Origin: Lewinellaceae bacterium
Lineage (GTDB): Bacteria; Bacteroidota; Bacteroidia; Chitinophagales; Saprospiraceae
Assembly (NCBI GenBank): GCA_016711435.1
Contig: JADJSY010000018.1
Span: 1 to 13,447 of the forward strand
Reading direction: 5' to 3'
Length of the DNA stretch: 13,447 nucleotides
Each line of letters opens with the position of its first letter. The first letter of the stretch is position 1. Positions 9,002 through 13,447 of the stretch are shown here, piece after piece. The position numbers and the translations under genes were made by a program. The notes under the pieces are model-generated. The model had not been told where the DNA came from and did no database searches. It saw nothing but the letters and a program-made list of their open reading frames with translations.

Positions 9002-9412
9002 TTAAATTTTGATTTGTTTCATGTTTAAAAAGGAGAAGCCAAGCCAAATGACTGATAGGGTCATTGCAATGGCGCCTATTAAAACCAAAGCAGGTGGTAA
9101 TCCAAAATAGACTTCGGATAGAATTCCTATCGGCATCAACAAACCTGTTAAGGCCAGCCAGGAAATTGCCTTTGTATTTTTAAGTTTTACCTCGAAGTGC
9201 AGCAATAAATAGCCTATCAGGATATTTAAAAAGGCAAATAAATTGCCGTGGACGTGTGCCAATCTGGTCTCGAAGTGTTTGCCCGTGGAGTAGGTATTGA
9301 TCCATTCTTCCTTGCCGGGAGCGAAGTCCCGTAAATAGATAAGCAGAAATCCATAAGCCATAAAAAAGCCCATGGTCAGGAATCCGATAGCGATGTTGTT
9401 TTTCCCGTTCAT
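9002..9412 (-). CDS. four-helix membrane protein with an HVHGN motif, unknown function
   Basis: A 136-residue membrane protein with four helices: about residues 6-26 (IAIGFLTMGFFMAYGFLLIY), 52-74 (GNLFAFLNILIGYLLLHFEV), 82-103 (WLALTGLLMPIGILSEVYFG) and 107-129 (LVLIGAIAMTLSVIWLGFSF). The segment RLAHVHGNLFAFLNIL enters helix 2 with two histidines in HxHG spacing, reminiscent of heme or metal ligands in the heme-copper oxidase superfamily, but the protein is far too short to be one. ATG at 9412 is preferred over a TTG 6 bp upstream. It is the first gene of the leftward operon, with a TACCTTTG box and a GTGAC-N4-GTCAC dyad upstream. I do not recognise the family. Confidence 0.82.
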   Translation of the reverse strand: MNGKNNIAIGFLTMGFFMAYGFLLIYLRDFAPGKEEWINTYSTGKHFETRLAHVHGNLFAFLNILIGYLLLHFEVKLKNTKAISWLALTGLLMPIGILSEVYFGLPPALVLIGAIAMTLSVIWLGFSFLNMKQIKI

Positions 9413-9449
9413 AATCAATCAGTTTTAGAAGTGTGTGAATACTTACTCA

Positions 9450-9457
9450 CAAAGGTA
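9450..9457 (-). promoter_or_regulatory. -7 box of the nine-gene leftward operon
   Basis: TACCTTTG on the - strand is a perfect match to the Bacteroidota -7 consensus TAnnTTTG, 37 bp before the start codon at 9412. No TTTG is seen at the expected -33 position, which fits activator dependence. I saw no second convincing promoter between the genes down to 1194. Confidence 0.7.
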
Positions 9458-9480
9458 TGGGCTTATTTTTTCCGAGCTTC

Positions 9481-9494
9481 GTGACTTTGGTCAC
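9481..9494 (-). promoter_or_regulatory. Crp/Fnr-type operator for the leftward operon
   Basis: The perfect dyad GTGAC-TTTG-GTCAC is separated by exactly 23 bp from the TACCTTTG box at 9457-9450, placing its centre near -43 of the leftward transcript. That is class II activator geometry for Crp/Fnr-family proteins. The protein that binds is not encoded in this window. Confidence 0.65.
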
Positions 9495-9548
9495 GGGAGG
9501 GGGTGATGCTGGTTAAATAAGAGCCACGTAGTAGCGACACCGTTTATA

Positions 9549-9562
9549 GTGACATAAGTCAC
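9549..9562 (+). promoter_or_regulatory. Crp/Fnr-type operator for the porin gene
   Basis: The perfect dyad GTGAC-ATAA-GTCAC ends 23 bp before the -7-like box of the rightward promoter. This spacing is identical to that of the divergent operator at 9481-9494. The two dyads share both arms but differ in the 4-base spacer, as expected of a bound palindrome. Confidence 0.65.
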
Positions 9563-9585
9563 ACCATGCCCCCCTCGCCCCGCCC

Positions 9586-9593
9586 GATCTTTG
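9586..9593 (+). promoter_or_regulatory. -7-like box of the porin gene
   Basis: GATCTTTG matches TAnnTTTG at five of six fixed positions (G for the first T), 33 bp before the ATG at 9627. The sequence upstream is GC-rich with no -33 TTTG, consistent with dependence on the activator site at 9549-9562. Confidence 0.55.
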
Positions 9594-9626
9594 TGGCAGT
9601 ATTCTAAGAAGACATTGTACCACAAC

Positions 9627-11015
9627 ATGAAACGCACCATTCTACTACTGGCCGGAGTACTGCAAGCCGCTGTACTGTTTGCCCAAACCGCCCAATCCGC
9701 CACAACAGAGCCAAACCCCCCAGCCACCAACCTCTTGGAGGCTTTCGAGCACGGACATTTTCACGGACATTTCCGCACCTATTTTATGGCTACCGACAAT
9801 GCGCGCGACTTGTCAGACTACTATGCGCTGGCGGCGGGTGGCGGCTTGCATTTCAGCACAGCCCCCTGGCACGGGTTCAGTTTCGGTGTCGGCGGGTTGT
9901 TTAATTACAACCTCGCTTCGTCCGACCTCGCTGCGCGCGACTCCCTCACCGGGGCCGTCAATCGCTACGAAATTGGACTTTTCGATGTAGAGGATCCCGA
10001 AAACCGCAACGACCTCGACCGGATTGAAGAACTTTGGCTGCGATACCAGTGGAAAAAATCGCACATCACTGTCGGACAGCAATCCATACAGACACCGTTT
10101 GTCAACTACCAGGATGGGCGGATGCGCCCCACCGCAGAAGCAGGCGTTTGGGCAGAAATAAAGGAAATCAAAAATACCAAAATCGAGGGCGGCTGGCTCT
10201 GGAAAATATCGCCGCGCAGCACGGTAGATTGGTACGGCATCGGCGAGTCCATCGGACTTTATCCCAGGGGCTGAATCCGGACGGTACCGGCAGCGGTTAT
10301 CGAAAACCTGGAAAGTGCGGGTATCGGAATCCTTGGAATCACCCGGCAGCTGGGCAAACGCACAAAATCCAGGTATGGGAGCAATATGTAGAAAATATAT
10401 TCAGCACATCGTTTGTACAGGCAGACTATACCCATCCGTTCAAAAATGACCATAAGTTGCTGTTGGGCTTACAATTCACCCATCAGGATGCGCTCGCGCA
10501 CGGCGGCAATGAAGATGCCTCCAAAACCTATTTCAAAAAGGTGGCCACTCGAATGCGATCAGTGCCCAGTCCGGCTGGCAACGCGGCGGCTGGCAGGCAC
10601 TGGCTGCTACACGTATATTACATCAGATGGGCGCTTCCTCTCCCCCGTGAATGGGGCGCGAACCGTTTATACTTTCATGTCCCGCGAACGGGTAGAAGGC
10701 AGTGGTGATTCACATTCGGTTACGGGGCGCTTGAACTGGCAAACAGAAAACAAAAAACTGCGAATCGAGGCTATCTATGGCCGATTCTACCTGCCCGATG
10801 TAAAAAATGTAGCGATCAACAAATATGCTTTCCCGTCTTTCCAACAGGCCAATTTTGATGTCCGGTATGCATTCAGTGGCATGTTGGAAGGCCTGCGTGT
10901 CCAGTTTCTCTACGTCTGGAAAGGCCGTTTAGGCGAAGTGTATGGCAACGATAAGTATGTCATCAACAGGGTCGACATGTCTTTATACAACCTCATTTTC
11001 AATTACACGTACTAA
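9627..11015 (+). CDS. OprD-like outer-membrane porin, several frameshifts
   Basis: This is a beta-barrel porin of the OprD superfamily, about 463 codons, for uptake of small solutes across the outer membrane. It starts at ATG 9627 with the signal peptide MKRTILLLAGVLQAAVLFAQ. The N-terminal motif HGHFRTYFMATDNARDLSDY, then YYALAAGGGLHFSTAPWHGF and VGQQSIQTPFVNYQDGRM, are typical of the family in Bacteroidota; the C-terminus is MSLYNLIFNYTY. The frame breaks near 10265, 10307, 10370, 10545, 10610 and 10640-10660, yet the alternating barrel strands continue across each break (for example NPDGTGSGYR, QVWEQYVENIFSTSFVQADY, GRFLSP, KYAFPSFQQANFDVRYAFSG). This looks like read error or recent damage. 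The substrate is unknown. Confidence 0.85.
9750..9773 (+). repeat. 12-bp tandem duplication in the porin gene
   Basis: CACGGACATTTT is followed directly by CACGGACATTTC, encoding HGHFHGHF at the start of the mature porin. The unit is in frame, so it adds a His-rich tetrapeptide repeat and does not disrupt the gene. Confidence 0.7.
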
Positions 11016-11054
11016 AAATGAAAAATCAGTAAAAGTACCAAAACAAGATAGAAA

Positions 11055-11066
11055 AACACAAGTGTT
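11055..11066. promoter_or_regulatory. perfect palindrome upstream of thioredoxin gene
   Basis: AACAC-AA-GTGTT is a perfect 12-bp palindrome between the porin and thioredoxin genes. It differs from the GTGAC-N4-GTCAC sites, so it could be a different operator or chance. Confidence 0.3.
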
Positions 11067-11083
11067 ACCTGCAAAAACAGGGC

Positions 11084-11091
11084 GAATTTTG
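11084..11091 (+). promoter_or_regulatory. possible -7 box for thioredoxin gene
   Basis: GAATTTTG matches TAnnTTTG except for the first base and lies 26 bp before the ATG at 11118. The 102-bp gap after the porin gene suggests that thioredoxin may have its own promoter. Confidence 0.4.
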
Positions 11092-11117
11092 TACTATCAT
11101 TTATTCAAAACTTTGCC

Positions 11118-11415
11118 ATGACGTTTTACCAGACCTGACCAACCGACAAGCCGGTACTTGTGGACTTTACGCCGACTGGTGCGCTCCCTGCCGGGCCATG
11201 AAGCCCGTGCTTGAAGACCTGAAGACCCAAATGGGGAAGAAATTTCTATCTTCAAAATCGATGTGGATCAGCATCAGATGCTTGCCGAGCGATACGGCAT
11301 CAGGTCCATTCCTACGCTGATTCTGTTCAAAGACGGCAAACCTGTCTGGCGAAAATCAGGTATGGCTTCTTCCGTTAGATTGCAAAAGCGGTGCTTCAAT
11401 TTCAGACACTCCTAA
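11118..11415 (+). CDS. thioredoxin, several frameshifts
   Basis: A thioredoxin (about 98 codons) that is visible only when frames are combined. The active site WCAPC is at 11177-11191 inside DWCAPCRAMKPVLEDLKTQM. After a further break near 11235 the second half reads ISIFKIDVDQHQMLAERYGI, then RSIPTLILFKDGKPVWRKSG, which has the cis-proline loop (SIPT) of the fold. ATG at 11118 (MTFYQ) is the probable start. At least three breaks (around 11135-11150, 11168-11172 and 11235) disrupt it, and one more near 11385 makes the end uncertain; TAA at 11413-11415 is taken. No signal peptide is seen, so it is likely cytoplasmic. It sits between the porin and a persulfide dioxygenase, where it could reduce persulfides or recycle the peroxiredoxin (inferred). 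Confidence 0.8.
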
Positions 11416-11433
11416 TTAAAAATAGTGCTCCTC

Positions 11434-11447
11434 GTGACTTTTGTCAT
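11434..11447 (+). promoter_or_regulatory. Crp/Fnr-type operator of the second persulfide dioxygenase
   Basis: GTGAC-TTTT-GTCAT differs from the perfect dyad GTGAC-N4-GTCAC by one base. It ends 24 bp before a TACCTTTA box, one base more than the other two sites; an A6 run in the spacer could hold an inserted base. Confidence 0.55.
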
Positions 11448-11471
11448 ATGAAAAAACCGTAAACGCCATTT

Positions 11472-11479
11472 TACCTTTA
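11472..11479 (+). promoter_or_regulatory. -7-like box of the second persulfide dioxygenase
   Basis: TACCTTTA matches TAnnTTTG except for the last base and lies about 40 bp before the probable start at 11519. Its first seven bases equal those of the leftward operon box at 9457-9450. Confidence 0.5.
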
Positions 11480-11518
11480 TTGTCAAATTCAAACCACCAC
11501 GTTCAAAATTTATCACAC

Positions 11519-12942
11519 ACGAAAATCGAACAAATTTATACGGGCTGTCTCGCACATGCGAAACTACTACCTCGAAAACAAAGGAGAACCGCCATTTTCG
11601 ACCCACTTCGCGGTAGAACCGTATATCCAGCGCGCCGTAAAGGTAATGCAAAAATCAAGTACGTTTTTGAAACGCATTTTCACGCCGATTTTGTGAGCGG
11701 ACATTGGATCCGGCCCAAAAACGGGCGCGAAAATCGTTTTCGGCCCTACCGCCAAACCCGGTTACGACGCCATTCAGCCGAGGACAATCAGGTGTTTAAA
11801 GTGGGCGACTATTCGGTAAAAATCATCCATACGCCGGGCCATACGATGGAAAGCACTACCTGTTTGCTGATAGACGAAAATGGTAAAAGGCACGGCATCA
11901 TCTCCGGCGACACCTTGTTTATCGGGGATGTGGGCCGGCCCGACCTGGCACAGCACGTGATTGCCGACCTGACCAGGAAGGCTGGCCGGATACCTGTAAG
12001 ATCCCTGCGCAACAAAAATCGTGCCGCTCATCGGAGCGACCCCATCGTGTATCCGAACCACGGGCAGGAAGTGCCCTGCGGAAAAACATGAGCAAAGGGA
12101 AACCACTGATACTTTGGGGCATCAGAAGAAGTCAACTACGCGCTCAAACGAAATCTGACCAAAGAGCAGTTTGTAAAAGAAATCCTGACCGGACTGACCC
12201 CGCCGCCCGGCTACTTCCCACAAAATGTGCTGATGAACACTCAAAGGTTACGAAAGCCTCGATACCGTGATGGAACGCGGCACGCAGGCGCTTTCGAACG
12301 GGCATTTGATGCTGCGGCCAATGAGAACAACGCCCTTGTACTCGATACCCCGCGACGCCCAGAAATTCTCGGAAGGTTTCGTGCCCAACTCCATCAACAT
12401 CGGTGTCGATGGTAATTTTGCTCCCTGGGTAGGCGCTTTGATCCCCGACATCAAACAGGAAATCCTGCTCATTACCGAGCCGGGCCGCGAAGAAAAGTGG
12501 TAACACGGATGGCGCGCGTGGAGGTTACGACCATTGCATCGGCTTCCTCGACGGTGGCTTCGATGCCTGGAAAATGCAGGTATGGAAGTGGATAAAATCG
12601 GGCGTGTAACCGCCGACCAATTGGCCGACATCCTCGGGGAGTCACCCGGAAACGCTTGTTTTTCGACGTTTCGCAAACAAACCGAGTTCAACAGCGAGCA
12701 CATCCCGGACGTGAAAAACGCCCCGCTCGGATTCCATCAACGAGTCCATGGTGAAGCATTCCGAAGATAAAACCGTCTACATCTATACGCCGGCGGAATG
12801 ACGTTCCATGATTTTTGCCAGCATCCATCGGGCTTACGCGGCTACGACAACATAGTGGATGTGATCCGGCGGCTTCAAGACCATGAAGGAAAGTGGAAAA
12901 TATAAATTGTCCGACTATGTTTGTCCAACCACTTTATTGTAA
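11519..12942 (+). CDS. persulfide dioxygenase/rhodanese fusion, many frameshifts
   Basis: A second metallo-beta-lactamase-fold sulfur dioxygenase with two rhodanese domains, about 474 codons. KIEQIYTGCLAH marks the N-terminus; an ACG stands at 11519-11521 where ATG is expected. Metal-site motifs are ETHFHADFVSGH, IIHTPGHTMEST, SGDTLFIGDVGRPDLAQHV and YPNHG...CGK. The first rhodanese (FSEGFVPNSINIGVDGNFAP, then LLITEPGREE) lacks the catalytic Cys. The second (RKQTEFNSEHIPDVKNAPL) has its expected CxGGxR loop damaged near 12787-12802, where GCCGGCGGA survives. The end, KLSDYVCPTTLL, stops at 12942. More than ten breaks lie along the gene (for example near 11565, 11602, 11636, 11706, 11777, 11975, 12065, 12240, 12500, 12640, 12725, 12890), but the conserved residues continue in the other frames. 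It is a paralogue of the left-edge gene. Confidence 0.85.
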
Positions 12943-12977
12943 AAAAGTTGAGAACAGTGAATTAGTTTCTGATGATT

Positions 12978-13003
12978 GCCGGGAGCGGATTACCGTTCCC
13001 GGC
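12978..13003. terminator. strong hairpin between convergent genes
   Basis: GCCGGGAGCGG (12978-12988) pairs with CCGTTCCCGGC (12993-13003) over 11 bp with one G-U pair and an ATTA loop. It lies 35 bp after the dioxygenase stop and 7 bp after the stop of the opposing lipoprotein gene, so it may serve both. No strong T-tract follows on either strand. Confidence 0.6.
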
Positions 13004-13010
13004 TCTATGC

Positions 13011-13294
13011 CTACTTTTCGATCTGTTCCCGCCAGGAATCCCCATCCGCTGGAGCCGAGTAAAAATCCCAGATCGTACAAGCCGCCTGAATTGTTGATAA
13101 ATGTACATTATCGTTAAAGGCTGGCGACGCGCGTGAAACGGTAGGCGTGATGAATCCGTGGATCAATCCGTATATCGAGGCCATGCTGACGCCCCCGCGG
13201 TCGGTCTTTGACGGGTTCGACGTCGGCGCAGGAAATGAGGAAAAACAGACGAACAATGCCATGCTGAGCAGGAAGAGTTTAAGGAATTTTTCAT
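13011..13294 (-). CDS. small lipoprotein with a GGLYDLGFLLG motif, several frameshifts
   Basis: A short envelope lipoprotein, about 95 codons, seen by combining frames. ATG at 13294 begins MKN, and the following frame gives FLKLFLLSMALFVCF, a signal peptide. A further frame reads FFLISCADVEPVKDRPRG with the lipobox LISC. Then come SMASIYGLIHGFITP, FNDNV and, in another frame, NNSGGLYDLGFLLGSSGWGF. The combination of HGFI-P, F-DD/N-V and NN-GG-YD-GFLLG recalls a family of small lipoproteins common in Bacteroidota and other Gram-negative bacteria; function is unknown. The 3' end is uncertain; TAG at 13011-13013 is taken. It faces the dioxygenase gene across the hairpin. Confidence 0.55.
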
Positions 13295-13341
13295 TTGGAA
13301 AATTTTTGGTGAAATGGAAAAATAAACAGCAATGTAACTTA

Positions 13342-13358
13342 CGGATTCAGAAAATCCG
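13342..13358. repeat. inverted repeat in the divergent intergenic region
   Basis: CGGATT-CAGAA-AATCCG, with further TTA/TAA similarity outside, lies midway between the divergent starts at 13294 and 13401. It could be an operator for one or both genes; it is unrelated to the GTGAC-type sites. Confidence 0.3.
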
Positions 13359-13400
13359 ATAATTTTACCGTTTATAATATTCGCCATAAAAAATCCCGCC

Positions 13401-13447
13401 ATGAAACGTATTATTTACCGCCCTGTTTTGCCTGCTCCTTCATTTCC
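13401..13447 (+). CDS. start of an exported protein, cut by the window edge
   Basis: ATG at 13401 begins MKRIIY, followed in a second frame by ALFCLLLHF, which together look like a signal peptide. One base appears to be missing or extra near 13418-13420. Only about 15 residues are visible, so no function can be given. Confidence 0.4.
   Translation, partial: MKRIIYRPVLPAPSF

Noticed and set aside
9048..9065. TGAC...GTCA inverted repeat inside the HVHGN membrane-protein gene
   Set aside because: The spacing (7 bases) differs from the operators and it lies within coding sequence with no promoter box nearby; probably chance.
1..13447. Mobile element, integrase, CRISPR array, tRNA or rRNA
   Set aside because: I saw no transposase or integrase motifs, no regularly spaced repeats and no structured RNA gene on either strand.

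Overview
The window looks like a piece of a Bacteroidota chromosome, possibly from the Saprospiraceae or relatives (inferred). The basis is promoter boxes of the Bacteroidota form TAnnTTTG, the lack of clear Shine-Dalgarno sequences, and the protein families present (multidomain persulfide dioxygenase/rhodanese proteins, an OprD-like porin, a TolC-MFP-RND efflux set). There are no rRNA, tRNA, CRISPR or transposon features.

Layout. Left edge, + strand: the 3' part of a CstB-like persulfide dioxygenase with two rhodanese domains (1-1016), followed by an intrinsic terminator. Positions 9412 down to 1194, - strand: nine tightly packed genes with gaps of 5-38 bp. In order they are a small four-helix membrane protein, a 1-Cys-type peroxiredoxin, a TetR regulator, a small lipoprotein, a second four-helix membrane protein, a mini-cupin, a TolC-like outer-membrane factor, a periplasmic adaptor and an HAE1-type RND pump. 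I see only one credible promoter for this set, at its upstream end. Right half, + strand: an OprD-like porin (9627-11015), a thioredoxin (11118-11415) and a second persulfide dioxygenase/rhodanese protein (11519-12942). A small lipoprotein on the - strand (13011-13294) converges on the latter, and the start of another + gene lies at the right edge.

The most interesting signal is regulatory. The dyad GTGAC-N4-GTCAC occurs twice between the divergent nine-gene set and the porin gene, and a near copy precedes the second persulfide dioxygenase. Both perfect copies lie exactly 23 bp upstream of a TAnnTTTG-like box and the third lies 24 bp upstream. This is the geometry expected of a class II Crp/Fnr-type activator. 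If the inference holds, one regulator would co-activate an outer-membrane porin, sulfane-sulfur oxidation (dioxygenase/rhodanese), thiol redox proteins and an RND efflux pump.

Sequence quality matters. Many genes are broken by single-base indels although the protein stays recognisable across frames. The 3.1-kb RND gene is clean, genes from 1 to 9000 carry about one lesion each, and those from about 10,200 to the right end carry many. I read most of this as consensus error near a low-coverage contig end, not true pseudogenes. Coordinates of broken genes span the whole reconstructed gene. The TetR gene is a different case: it has an in-frame TAG and no frameshift.
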